From Myxococcales bacterium (GTDB lineage: Bacteria > Myxococcota > Polyangia > Nannocystales > Nannocystaceae): a stretch of 64,000 bases of DNA. Location of the stretch: the NCBI GenBank assembly GCA_016793465.1, contig JAEUJW010000095.1, positions 62,001 through 126,000 of the forward strand, in the 5' to 3' direction. Below the pieces are notes generated by a model, which made no database searches, had not been told where the DNA came from, and was given only the letters and a program-made list of their open reading frames with translations. Positions 18,301 to 27,298 of the stretch are shown piece by piece. The position numbers and the translations under genes were made by a program. Each line of letters starts with the position of its first letter. Within the stretch, counting starts at the first letter, position 1.

Positions 18301-18335
18301 CCTGTCCTCGCGGACAGCCTGTCCTGAGGACCAGG
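18300..18335. repeat. CTGTCC/GGACAG palindromes between convergent genes
   Basis: CCTGTCC-TCGC-GGACAG at 18301-18317 is followed at once by CCTGTCC-TGA-GGACCAGG. Two hairpins therefore lie between the stops of the TPR gene and the FAD gene. They may act as a bidirectional terminator, though no T-tract is present. Confidence 0.6.
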
Positions 18336-18349
18336 TGAGAACCGCGCGC

Positions 18350-19945
18350 TCAAAACTCCTGGGCGACCGCCTCGACGCGCGCCCCGAGCCGGCGCGCCAC
18401 CGCCTCGGCGACGCGCAGCCCGTCGAGCGCGGCCGACACGATGCCGCCTGCGAACCCCGCCCCCTCGCCGCACGGGTAGAGCCCGGGCGTGCCCGGCGAG
18501 GCCAGAGTGTCGGGCTCGCGGTCGAAGCGGACCGGACAGCTCGTGCGGCTCTCGAGCCCGACCGCGACGGCCTCGTCGCCGAGGAAGCCCGGCATGCGCC
18601 CCGCGAGCCCGCGCAGCGCGAGCTGCAGCGGCGGTGCCAGCCTGCCGAGCAGCGCGTCGAGCCGCGCCGGCCGCAGCCCGCGGTGGTAGCTGGTGGCCGG
18701 CAGATCGCTCGACGGCGTGCCGGCCACGAAGTCGCGCAAGCGCTGGCCCGGGGCCACGAACCCGCCGCCGCCGGCCTCGTACGCGGCGGCCTCGAGCCTG
18801 GCCTGGTAGGCCACGCCGGACAGCGGGTCGGACGGGTCGAGGCCGGCGCGCGCGACCTCCTCGGCGCCGACCTCGGTGACGAGGCCCGAGTTGGCGTAGC
18901 GCCCGCTGCGCGCGTTCGGGCTCATGCCGTTGACGACCTGCATGCCCGGGTCGGTCGCCGCCGGCACGATGTACCCGCCCGGGCACATGCAGAACGAGAA
19001 CGCCGCGCCCGCGGGGGTCTGCTCGACCAGCCGATACGAGGCCGCGCCGAGCGCGGGGTGCCCCGCGAGCGCGCCGTACTGCAGGCGGTCGATCAGCGCC
19101 TGCGGGTGCTCGACCCGCACCCCCAGCGCGAACGGCTTGAAGGACAGTTTGACCCGCGCGTCCCGCAGCCAGCGCTGCACGTCGCGGGCCGAGTGCCCCG
19201 GCGCGACGACCACCGCCGCGGCCGGCACGACCTCGCCGTCCGCGAGTCGCACGCCGCGCACGCCGCCGCCGTCGCGGAGCAATGCATCGACCCTGGCGTC
19301 GAAGCGGATGTCCACGCCGGCGCTGGCGAGGTGCTCGCGCATCGCCGTGATCACCCGCGGCAGCAGGTTGGTGCCGATGTGCGGGCGCGCGTCGACCAGC
19401 ACCTGCGGCGGCGCGCCGTAGCCGGCCAGCGCCGAGAGCACCAGGCGCACCGACCCGCGCTTGCTCGACCGCGTGTACAGCTTGCCGTCGGAGAACGTGC
19501 CGGCCCCGCCCTCGCCGAAGCAGTAGTTGCTGTCGGGCACCAGCTCGCCGCGCTGGCTGAGCGCCGCGAGGTCCCTGCGGCGGGCCCGGACCTCGCGCCC
19601 GCGCTCGAGGATCACCGCCCGCACGCCCGCGCGCGCGAGGCCCCACGCGCAGAACATCCCCGCCGGTCCGGCCCCGACGATCGCCACCGTCGGCGCCGAC
19701 GACATGGCCGCGAGCACAGGCACGCGCAGCTCGCGGGGCCGCGGCGCGTCGGCCAGCTGCAGCGCCAGCTCGGCGTGGATCCTCACCCGCCCGCGGCGCG
19801 CGTCGATGGCCCGGTGCACGACCTCGACCGCGCGCACGCTGGCCTCGGGCACGCCGGCCGCGCGCGCTCCTTCGCGGCGCAGCGCCGCCGGGTCGAGCAG
19901 CGCGTCCGGGTGCAGGTCGACCCGCGCGAGCAGCGGCTCGTTCAC
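18350..19945 (-). CDS. FAD-dependent dehydrogenase-like protein (COG2509 type)
   Basis: 531 residues, starting at a GTG that overlaps the M28 peptidase stop (GTGA). An N-terminal domain of about 85 residues precedes the Rossmann motif AIVGAGPAGMFCAWGLARAG. NYCFGEGGAGTFSDGKL and PGHSARDV follow, both hallmarks of the uncharacterised COG2509 FAD dehydrogenases. The end (GLYPCGEGAGFAGGIVSAALDGLR) is the usual second FAD contact. The natural substrate of this family is not established. Translational coupling to a secreted peptidase has no obvious metabolic logic. Confidence 0.8.
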   Translation of the reverse strand: MNEPLLARVDLHPDALLDPAALRREGARAAGVPEASVRAVEVVHRAIDARRGRVRIHAELALQLADAPRPRELRVPVLAAMSSAPTVAIVGAGPAGMFCAWGLARAGVRAVILERGREVRARRRDLAALSQRGELVPDSNYCFGEGGAGTFSDGKLYTRSSKRGSVRLVLSALAGYGAPPQVLVDARPHIGTNLLPRVITAMREHLASAGVDIRFDARVDALLRDGGGVRGVRLADGEVVPAAAVVVAPGHSARDVQRWLRDARVKLSFKPFALGVRVEHPQALIDRLQYGALAGHPALGAASYRLVEQTPAGAAFSFCMCPGGYIVPAATDPGMQVVNGMSPNARSGRYANSGLVTEVGAEEVARAGLDPSDPLSGVAYQARLEAAAYEAGGGGFVAPGQRLRDFVAGTPSSDLPATSYHRGLRPARLDALLGRLAPPLQLALRGLAGRMPGFLGDEAVAVGLESRTSCPVRFDREPDTLASPGTPGLYPCGEGAGFAGGIVSAALDGLRVAEAVARRLGARVEAVAQEF

Positions 19946-21903
19946 CTGGCCTCGACTTTCTTGACCACCGTCTTCGGGTCGCTGCCCGGCAGCCCGCTCG
20001 CCAGCCCGACGCCGTTCTTATTAAAAGGCACGGGGCGGCCGTCGGCGAGCGCCTGCATGACCCCGCCGACGATCTGCCCGATCGCCAGCATGCCCTCGAG
20101 GTTGATCTTGTCGACGGTGTCGCCGGGTCGGTGGTAGTCCGCGTGCGTCCCTGTGAAGAAGAACAGCACCGGGATGTCCTTGCGGTAGAAGCTCGCGTGG
20201 TCGCTGCGGGTCGCGGTCGAGCCCTCGTAGAGCACCTGCAGCCCGGCCGGCCCGATCTCGTCGAGCAGCGGCAGCCACGCCTCGCTCGACCCGAGCCCGC
20301 CGATCGCCAGCCCCTTGGGCCCGAGGCGGCCGACCATGTCGAGGTTGACCATCGCCACCACCTTGCCGAGCTCGAACGGCGGCCTCTCGACCAGCGCCTT
20401 CGAGCCGAGGATGCCGAGCTCCTCGCCCGCGAAGTGGGTGAACACCAGGGTCCGCCGCGGCGCCCGCCCGCTCTGTTTGAACAGGCGCGCCAGCTCGAGC
20501 ACCATCGCCGTGCCGCTGGCGTTGTCGTCGGCGCCGTTGCAGATGGCGTCGACCTTGTCGCCCTCGCGCAGCTCGCCGCACTCGTCGTCGGGGGCCTCGC
20601 CGATGTGGTCGTAGTGCGCGCCGAGCACGACGAGCTCCCCGGCCCTGTCGCTGCCCGGCAGCGTGGCGATCACGTTGGGCACCATCACCGACTCCGGCTC
20701 GAGCGCCACCGCCAGCGCGACCTCCGGCCCGCCGGAGATCGGCCCCGACAGCGGCTTCTTGTGCCGGTCGAGCTCGGCCTGCAGCTGCGAGATCTTCTTT
20801 CCCGTGCCCGACAGCAGCCTGTCGGCGGCCTTCCAGCGGACCTGGACCACCGGCACCGGTAGGGGGTCCAAAGCCCCACCCCGGCCTGGCTTGTCGGGCT
20901 TCAGCTTCGGCAGCTCGTCGGCCTTGCGGCTGGCCTCGTCGACGAAGCTCCGCGGGCCGCGGACGGCGACCACCCCGACCGCGCCGGCCTTGGCCAGGCG
21001 CTCCACCTTGGAGCGCAGCGAGCCCTCGGAGAACCCGAACCGCGGCCCCGGCAGCTTCGCCGCCGACTTCATCAGGGCCCCGCCGATCGTCATCGGGTTG
21101 TACTCGACGGTCAGCGGGTCCTCGGGCAGCGGCCACACCTCCTTCAGGGACTCGGCCGGCATGAACGACCCGACCCGCGCGAGCAGCTCGGCCCGGGCCT
21201 TCGCGTGCAGCGCCTTCAACTTGGCGACATCCTTGGCCTCCTTCAGGGGCTTGGCCGCCTCGGCGAAGGCCTTCGCGTCGGCCTGGATCTTCCCGAACAG
21301 GGCCATCGGGTCGGGCCGGCCCGGGGCCTCGAGCAGGACCAGCGCGACCTTCCCCTTGAGGTCGACGCCCGCGAGGTCGTCGTACTCCGGGGGAGTGCCC
21401 TCCTCGGACTCGGACCTCGCGGCGTAGCCGACGAACACCAGCCCGCCGCGGACCTCGCCGGACGCGCTCTGCGGCACCGCGGCGAACTCCTCGGCGGACG
21501 CCGGTCTGGCGGCCTTGCCGCGGTGCACGTGCAGGCTCGGCGGCTGCGTCGCCCGGGCCCCGGTGACGAGCGGGAAGTCGACGGTGAACGCCGCTCCCGC
21601 CGGCGTGAGGCCGAGCTCGGCGTAGCGCCCGACGAGGTGCTCGGCGGCCCGGCGCAGCTCGGGCGACAGGGTGTGACGCCCGTGCATCTCGTCGCTGGCG
21701 AGGAACGTGATGTCGGCCGTCATGCGCGCGCCGTCGAGGCTCGGCAGCGCGGCCGGCGGCGGCGCCGGCCGCGGCGGTTCGGCGGGCCTCGACGGCTCCG
21801 GCGGACGCGGACCAGGACCGCGGTCGCATGCGAGATCTGTGGCGAGGACCACGGCGAGAGCGAGCCACCGCGGACGCGAACCGATGCGGAACATGGCGTG
21901 CAT
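19942..21903 (-). CDS. Secreted M28-family zinc metallopeptidase
   Basis: 653 residues from the ATG at 21903 (a second ATG lies at 21894). The longer upstream frame is not protein-like. A hydrophobic leader ends at LACDRG, a weak lipobox, so the protein may be a lipoprotein. A PA-like insert (residues 90-330) precedes the catalytic domain, which has GAHYDHIG, NGADDNASGTA, HFAGEELGILG, NLDMVGR and HADYHRPGD. These are the five metal ligands and catalytic Glu of family M28 aminopeptidases. It should trim peptides outside the cytoplasm, fitting predatory or scavenging nutrition (inference). Confidence 0.85.
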   Translation of the reverse strand: MHAMFRIGSRPRWLALAVVLATDLACDRGPGPRPPEPSRPAEPPRPAPPPAALPSLDGARMTADITFLASDEMHGRHTLSPELRRAAEHLVGRYAELGLTPAGAAFTVDFPLVTGARATQPPSLHVHRGKAARPASAEEFAAVPQSASGEVRGGLVFVGYAARSESEEGTPPEYDDLAGVDLKGKVALVLLEAPGRPDPMALFGKIQADAKAFAEAAKPLKEAKDVAKLKALHAKARAELLARVGSFMPAESLKEVWPLPEDPLTVEYNPMTIGGALMKSAAKLPGPRFGFSEGSLRSKVERLAKAGAVGVVAVRGPRSFVDEASRKADELPKLKPDKPGRGGALDPLPVPVVQVRWKAADRLLSGTGKKISQLQAELDRHKKPLSGPISGGPEVALAVALEPESVMVPNVIATLPGSDRAGELVVLGAHYDHIGEAPDDECGELREGDKVDAICNGADDNASGTAMVLELARLFKQSGRAPRRTLVFTHFAGEELGILGSKALVERPPFELGKVVAMVNLDMVGRLGPKGLAIGGLGSSEAWLPLLDEIGPAGLQVLYEGSTATRSDHASFYRKDIPVLFFFTGTHADYHRPGDTVDKINLEGMLAIGQIVGGVMQALADGRPVPFNKNGVGLASGLPGSDPKTVVKKVEAR

Positions 21904-22251
21904 CTTGTACCTCACCGATCTCGCGTCACGGCGCTTCGCGCCCGAACGCTGCGCGGAGCACGTGCGTTGATTCACACCTCCGCAGCCGCGAGCATCGGCC
22001 GTCCGTGGACCCGCAGTTCCTCCGTCGTGTGTCGCGACGAGCCCCGAACTTCCCCTCGTCTCCCCGGTCGGCAAAAACCGCGCAAACGTCGCAATGGCCG
22101 CGCCAGGGCCGTGCCGGGCGGTTGACGCCCCATGGCAAGACGGGTACCGTCCGGACGCACCATAGGGTGACCCTTTCCTGTCCGACGGCATGCCGGACGC
22201 CCCCCACGTTGAAGGGCACAACTTTCAACTAGCCAGAAGGATTACAAAACG
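21904..22251. other. Divergent intergenic region
   Basis: Spacer between the M28 and VWA genes. It contains the predicted VWA promoter at 22122-22150 and a leader of about 95 nt. Nothing else is recognised in the M28-proximal half. Confidence 0.6.
22122..22150 (+). promoter_or_regulatory. Sigma-70-like promoter for the VWA gene
   Basis: TTGACG (22122-22127), a 17-nt spacer and TACCGT (22145-22150). The start codon follows 101 nt later, behind a purine-rich AGAAGGA ribosome site at about 22235. Unlike most genes here, this transcript would have a long leader. Confidence 0.55.
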
Positions 22252-24525
22252 ATGAAGCGTCTCAGTCTGATCGGTTCATGGAAGCGGATCGGCGTGCAGG
22301 CCGGCCTCCTCGCGGGCATCGGCCTCGCGTTCGTCGGCGGCTCGCAGCCCCCCAATGTCGGTGCGGAGCCCCCGGAGGATTGCAAGAGCGAGGACATGTG
22401 CTCGTTCAAGAAGCCGCTCTTCCTGATCATCCTCGACTACTCGACGTCGATGAACAAGGACTTCATGGGCCAGGGCACCCGCTGGGAGAACGCGGTGTCG
22501 GCCACGAAGACCGCGATCGACGCCAACAACGGCTTCCTGGTCTCGAACTTCATCATCGGCCTCATGCGCTTCGGCCATGACCCGAACCCGAACTCCGCCG
22601 GCACCACGATCCCGAGCGACACCTCGGGCATCGTCGACGGCCAGAAGGTCGACGTCGAGTTCTACGACAAGAACGACCCGGCCAAGCCCTACTTCGAGTG
22701 CGAGCAGGGCGACGTCATCAAGGCCGCCCTCGACGCCCTGCCGGCGCCGATCAACGGCAACCTCGTCGGCATCGGCACGTGGACCCGCGGCGCGCTGCTG
22801 AGGGCCGAGCAGGTCTTCGACGACGCCCTCGCCAACCACCCGATGGACGGCCAGGACCCCGCCCGCCTGCGCTCCATCATGCTCGTCACCGACGGCGAGT
22901 GGACCAACCCGCAGGGCAACATGCCCCTCAACCCGCCGGCCGAGAACCCGTCTCCGCAGGCCGCCAACCTCTTCAACAACGACCAGATCCCGACCTACGT
23001 CGTCGCCATCGGCGAGGCGATGGGCAAGGCCTTCGCCGACGAGCTCGCCAACGCGGGCGGCACCGGCACGGCCTACGACGCGGCCAACCCCCAGGCCCTC
23101 GTCGAGGCCCTCGCCATGGTCGTGCAGGACCTCATCAACATGCAGGTCTCGCCGATCTGTACGCCCGGCCTGCCGCGCATCATGGTCCTCCTCGACGCCT
23201 CGTCGTCGATGCTCAACCTCATGGGCGGCGCCACCCACGCCGGCCCGGGCCAGGGCGGCTGGGAGGCCGCGCGCGACGCCCTCGCCGGCGACGTCAACGC
23301 GATCTTCCTCCAGCAGGTCACCAACGGCCAGGTCGAGGACCTCGTGCACCTCGGCCTCGCGGTGTTCGGCGGCGGCCCGCCCCAGGGCGTCGACGAGTCC
23401 GACATCCTCGTGCAGTACGGCCCGTGCCGCCGCGACAACTTCAAGTGGGCGCTCGACCCGCAGAGCTCGTGCGTCGCCCCCGGCTGCAACGACCCGTACG
23501 CCCCGGCGCCGATCACCTGGACCTACCAGGACGGCACCATGGTCGGCCCGATGTTCGACGAGGCGACCACCAGCCACATGCCGCTCTGCAACCAGGGCCA
23601 GGCCCCCAACATGGGCTGCTTCGGCTCCGGCACGATGACCCACCTCGGGCTCCTCACCATCCAGAGCAACATCAACACCTACAAGGGTCAGTGCAGCGAC
23701 CCGAACGCGCAGTACCCCTGCAGCGACTCGACGCAGTTCATCAACATCATCATCACCGACGGTGTCTCGAACTCGACCGACGCGCAGCTGCAGCCGCCGC
23801 TGACCCAGATGTACAACGCCGGCATCACGTCCTACGTGATCGGACTCGGCGACGGCGTCGACACGCCCCAGGCCATCACCCACCTCAACAAGCTCGCCGA
23901 CTGGGGCTCGGGCAACATGCTCGACTACTACGACGCGAACAACCAGGTGATGCTCCAGAACGCCCTGGCCGACATCATCGAGGGCGTCAGCTTCGACCCG
24001 TGCTGCAAGTTCAACGACTGCGGCTTCAACCCCGAGCCGCAGACCATGGAGCCCGACCCGGTGGTGAACCCCACCTCGGAGTCCGATTCCACGACCGACC
24101 CGATGACGTCGGGCACGACGAACATGACCGGCGAGACGACCGACACCACCGGTCCGGTCCTCACGACCGACATGACCACGGGCGGCCCGACCAGCGATAC
24201 GGACACCAGCGCCGGTCCGACCAGCGACCCCGACACCAGCGCCGGCCCGACCAGCACGCCGGAGCCGGATCCGACGGGCGATCCGCCGACCACCACCGCC
24301 GAGCCCGATCCGACGACCGCTGGTCCGACGACGGTCCCGACCACCAACGAGCCGGATCCCGACGAGGAGACCACCTTCGGCAGCAGCGGCTCGTCCACCG
24401 CCGACACCGGCATCGACGACGAGGGTGGCTGCGGTTGCAAGACCGACGACGCCCCGCGCGGCCTGCTCGGCACGCTCCTCACCTTCGGCCTGGCCGGCTT
24501 CATCCGCCGGCGTCGCCGCGCGTGA
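22252..24525 (+). CDS. Secreted double-VWA protein with MYXO-CTERM-like anchor
   Basis: 757 residues. A signal peptide (residues 1-40) leads to two von Willebrand A domains. The first has the MIDAS motif DYSTS at about residue 61 and the second DASSS at about 316. Both bind a divalent metal and usually mediate adhesion or assembly. Residues about 600-720 are a Thr/Asp/Ser/Pro linker with imperfect TSDTDTSAGP repeats. The end has GGCGC, a hydrophobic helix and an RRRRR tail, the MYXO-CTERM layout: cysteine processing and surface anchoring. Codon use is strongly C-ending. It is followed by a good terminator and is probably monocistronic. Confidence 0.85.
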   Translation: MKRLSLIGSWKRIGVQAGLLAGIGLAFVGGSQPPNVGAEPPEDCKSEDMCSFKKPLFLIILDYSTSMNKDFMGQGTRWENAVSATKTAIDANNGFLVSNFIIGLMRFGHDPNPNSAGTTIPSDTSGIVDGQKVDVEFYDKNDPAKPYFECEQGDVIKAALDALPAPINGNLVGIGTWTRGALLRAEQVFDDALANHPMDGQDPARLRSIMLVTDGEWTNPQGNMPLNPPAENPSPQAANLFNNDQIPTYVVAIGEAMGKAFADELANAGGTGTAYDAANPQALVEALAMVVQDLINMQVSPICTPGLPRIMVLLDASSSMLNLMGGATHAGPGQGGWEAARDALAGDVNAIFLQQVTNGQVEDLVHLGLAVFGGGPPQGVDESDILVQYGPCRRDNFKWALDPQSSCVAPGCNDPYAPAPITWTYQDGTMVGPMFDEATTSHMPLCNQGQAPNMGCFGSGTMTHLGLLTIQSNINTYKGQCSDPNAQYPCSDSTQFINIIITDGVSNSTDAQLQPPLTQMYNAGITSYVIGLGDGVDTPQAITHLNKLADWGSGNMLDYYDANNQVMLQNALADIIEGVSFDPCCKFNDCGFNPEPQTMEPDPVVNPTSESDSTTDPMTSGTTNMTGETTDTTGPVLTTDMTTGGPTSDTDTSAGPTSDPDTSAGPTSTPEPDPTGDPPTTTAEPDPTTAGPTTVPTTNEPDPDEETTFGSSGSSTADTGIDDEGGCGCKTDDAPRGLLGTLLTFGLAGFIRRRRRA

Positions 24526-24579
24526 GCCACCCGGGCCCGCCCGGGCCCACCGACCTTCGCCGTGGATCACGGCGACCCA

Positions 24580-24614
24580 CCGCGCCGGCCCCAAGCCGGC
24601 GCGGCCGGCTTTTA
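24580..24614 (+). terminator. Intrinsic terminator after the VWA gene
   Basis: A 10-bp GC stem (CCGCGCCGGC pairing with GCCGGCGCGG) with a CCCAA loop at 24580-24604 is followed by a second short GC block and TTTT at 24610-24613. Confidence 0.7.
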
Positions 24615-24643
24615 ATAATTGGTCATCGATTCAATTATTAAAA
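24610..24643. promoter_or_regulatory. AT-only inverted repeat upstream of the HelD-like gene
   Basis: Two perfect 12-bp arms, TTTTAATAATTG (24610-24621) and CAATTATTAAAA (24632-24643), are separated by 10 nt centred on ATCGAT. The left arm contains an exact TTTAATAATT. In a genome of about 70% GC this is a strong candidate operator or nucleoid-protein site. It lies 117 nt before the helicase start. Confidence 0.6.
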
Positions 24644-24759
24644 ATTATCTGACGCGGCGTACGTGGCTGCGTCGGGGTCTGGGGGACCCGCGGAGTTCGT
24701 CGCATTTTCGCGGCGAGCGTACTGGTCGGCTGCGATCGCTTTTGCTATGCACCCCGATC

Positions 24760-27201
24760 GTGTCTCACGCCGAGCAATCCGAGGAATTGACCGCCCCGTC
24801 GTCCGGCCCTGAATACGCCTCCCTCTCGCGGGACGGCCAGCGCATCGTCTCCGAGGAGGTCGACATCCTGCGAAAGATCCAGGAGCGCCTCGCCCGCGAG
24901 GCCGAGAGCACCCCCGAGCAGATGGAGGACCTCGACGCCCAGCTGCTCGAGCTGCGCGACGCCCTCGCCGAGGCCAAGGAGGAGGACCAGGCCTCGCTCG
25001 TCGAGCAGATGCATCAGGTCGCGGCCCTCAGCCGCACCCGCGGTCAGGGCCGCGACGCCCCCGTCGACCCCAAGAACCCGTACTTCGGCCACCTGCGCCT
25101 GCGCGAGGCCAAGTCCTCGCGCATGCGCGACGTCCTGGTCGGCAAGCGCACCATGCTCGACGACGGCGACGGCCTCTCGATCGTCGACTGGCGCAACGCC
25201 CCGGTCTCGCGCCTCTACTACCGCTACGAGGAGGACGACGAGTACGAGGAGGAGTTCGACGCGCGCAGCCTCGAGGGCCGCGTGCTCGTGCGCCGCTCGA
25301 TCGCCGTGATGGACGCCCGCCTGCGCCGCGTCTCGGCCCCGCAGGGCACCTTCGTGTGCGACCGCCGCGGCCAGTGGAAGGACGCGGTCGGCGCGGCCAA
25401 GCCCTCGCTCGAGGGCGGGGTGGGCACCGCGGCGCGCGTGCCGAGCGGGCAGCTCGGCGTGCACGGCGAGGAGGACGAGCCCCGCGCCGACAAGCACCTG
25501 CAAGAGATCACCGCGCTGATCGACAAGGAGCAGTTCAACCTCATCACCCAGCCGGAGTCGGGGATCGTGCTGATCCAGGGCGGCGCCGGCTCGGGCAAGA
25601 CGACGGTCGCGCTGCACCGCGTGGCCTACCTCGCCTACCAGGACCGCCGGCGCTTCGCGCCGAGCAAGATGCTCATCATGGTCTTCAACGAGGCCCTGGT
25701 CGAGTACATCCGCCACGTGCTGCCCTCGCTCGGCATCGAGGGCGTGCCGGTCACGACCTACCGCCGCTGGAGCACCCAGCTGCTGCGCAAGCTCAAGCTG
25801 CGCCTGCCGATCGCCCACGTCGACGGCACGCCCGACCCGGTGTCGCGCTTCAAGAAGCACCCGGCGACGATCAAGATGCTCGAGGCGCGCATCGCCGAGC
25901 AGCTGGCCGACGCCGAGGAGTCGCTCGACACCCGCCTCGGCGACCGCCCCGGCAAGGCCGCGATCCTGGCCGCATGGAAGCGGTTCGCCGAGCTCCCGCC
26001 GGTCGTCCGGGTCGAGCGCACGCTCGAGTGGGTGCGCGCCGAGCAGAGCCTGCCGCCGGCCACGCGCGCGCCGGCCGAGACCACCCTGCGGGCCATCCGC
26101 GAGTACATGCGCGACGTCTGCGACGACTACATCGAGCTCATGACCGACGGCGAGGCGATCCGCGCCGCCATCCGCGAGCACGCCGCCGACGACTTCAACG
26201 ACGCGGACATCGGCACGATCGTGCGCTGGTGCGGCGCCAAGGCCGAGCTCGACAGCGAGCCCGAGCCCGAGCCCGATGACGCCGAGCCCGACGTGCCCGA
26301 CATCGACGGCGAGCCGCGCCCGCCGAAGGGCGAGGTCGACGACGACAACGAGCCCGAGGTCATGGCCCCGAGGCAGCTCGGCGCCGCCATGCTCGACCCC
26401 GAGGACGACGCCATCCTGCTGCGCCTGCTGCAGCTCAAGTACGGCGGCATCTTCGTCGGCGGCAAGCGCTTCGAGTACGAGCACATCGTCATCGACGAGG
26501 CCCAGGACCTGGCCCCGCTCGAGGTCCGCGTGCTGCTCGACTGCGTGACCGACGGCCAGAGCGTGACCATCGCCGGCGACCGCGCGCAGAAGATGATCTT
26601 CGACAACGGCTTCACCGACTGGCCCGAGCTGCTGGCCGACGCCGGCCTGCCGCACGTGGCCATCCAGCCGCTGAAGATCACCTACCGCTCGACCCGCCAG
26701 GTCATGGACCTCTCGCGCCACGTGCTCGGCCCGCTGCACAACCCCGAGGACCAGCTCATCGCCCGCGAGGGCGCCCCGGTCGGGTTCTTCAACTTCGGCG
26801 ACACCGGCGAGGCCGTCGCCTTCCTCGCCGAGGCCCTGCGCAGCCTCATGCAGCGCGAGCCGACCGCCAGCGTCGCGCTCATCACCCGCTACCCCCAGCA
26901 GGCCGACGTGTACCACGACGCCCTGCGCATCGCCGAGGTGCCCAAGCTGCGCCGCGTCGGTCGCCAGGACTTCAGCTTCACGCCCGGCATCGACGTGACC
27001 GACGTCCGCCAGGTCAAGGGCCTCGAGTTCGACTACGTCGTCATCCTCGACCCGACGTCGCAGAACTACCCCGAGGTGGTCGAGTCGCGCCACCTGCTGC
27101 ACATCGCGGCGACCCGCGCCGCGCACCAGCTGTGGCTGATCTGCGCCGGCCCGGTCAGCAGGCTGATCCCCGAGGACGTGATCGTCGCCGGCGAGGAGTA
27201 G
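24760..27201 (+). CDS. HelD-like superfamily 1 helicase (RNA polymerase recycling factor type)
   Basis: 813 residues from the GTG at 24760. An N-terminal coiled coil (residues about 25-90) is followed by YFGHLRLRE, GKRTMLDDGDGLSIVDWRNAP and YRYEEDDEYEEEF, segments typical of HelD proteins. The helicase core has Walker A GGAGSGKTTVALHR (about 273-286), IVIDEAQDLAPLE (about 576) and motif VI ATRAAHQLWL. An acidic insertion lies at about 505-545. HelD frees stalled RNA polymerase from DNA. The longer upstream ORF start overlaps the AT palindrome and was rejected. Confidence 0.8.
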   Translation: MSHAEQSEELTAPSSGPEYASLSRDGQRIVSEEVDILRKIQERLAREAESTPEQMEDLDAQLLELRDALAEAKEEDQASLVEQMHQVAALSRTRGQGRDAPVDPKNPYFGHLRLREAKSSRMRDVLVGKRTMLDDGDGLSIVDWRNAPVSRLYYRYEEDDEYEEEFDARSLEGRVLVRRSIAVMDARLRRVSAPQGTFVCDRRGQWKDAVGAAKPSLEGGVGTAARVPSGQLGVHGEEDEPRADKHLQEITALIDKEQFNLITQPESGIVLIQGGAGSGKTTVALHRVAYLAYQDRRRFAPSKMLIMVFNEALVEYIRHVLPSLGIEGVPVTTYRRWSTQLLRKLKLRLPIAHVDGTPDPVSRFKKHPATIKMLEARIAEQLADAEESLDTRLGDRPGKAAILAAWKRFAELPPVVRVERTLEWVRAEQSLPPATRAPAETTLRAIREYMRDVCDDYIELMTDGEAIRAAIREHAADDFNDADIGTIVRWCGAKAELDSEPEPEPDDAEPDVPDIDGEPRPPKGEVDDDNEPEVMAPRQLGAAMLDPEDDAILLRLLQLKYGGIFVGGKRFEYEHIVIDEAQDLAPLEVRVLLDCVTDGQSVTIAGDRAQKMIFDNGFTDWPELLADAGLPHVAIQPLKITYRSTRQVMDLSRHVLGPLHNPEDQLIAREGAPVGFFNFGDTGEAVAFLAEALRSLMQREPTASVALITRYPQQADVYHDALRIAEVPKLRRVGRQDFSFTPGIDVTDVRQVKGLEFDYVVILDPTSQNYPEVVESRHLLHIAATRAAHQLWLICAGPVSRLIPEDVIVAGEE

Positions 27202-27298
27202 GCGACGCCGGTCACCGCCGCGCGTCCGCGGTCGGGCCGCATCGGCTCGGCTTGCGGGCGCGCATGTGTTCTCGGATCGGCCTGTGCTACAAGCGGGC

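Noticed and set aside
20018..20026. AT islets as sequencing or assembly errors
   Set aside because: They keep reading frames open and encode sensible residues in conserved genes; random errors would create indels or stops.
24619..24759. The longest start of the HelD-like ORF
   Set aside because: It would place the AT palindrome inside the gene and add 47 residues unlike the family. The GTG at 24760 fits better.
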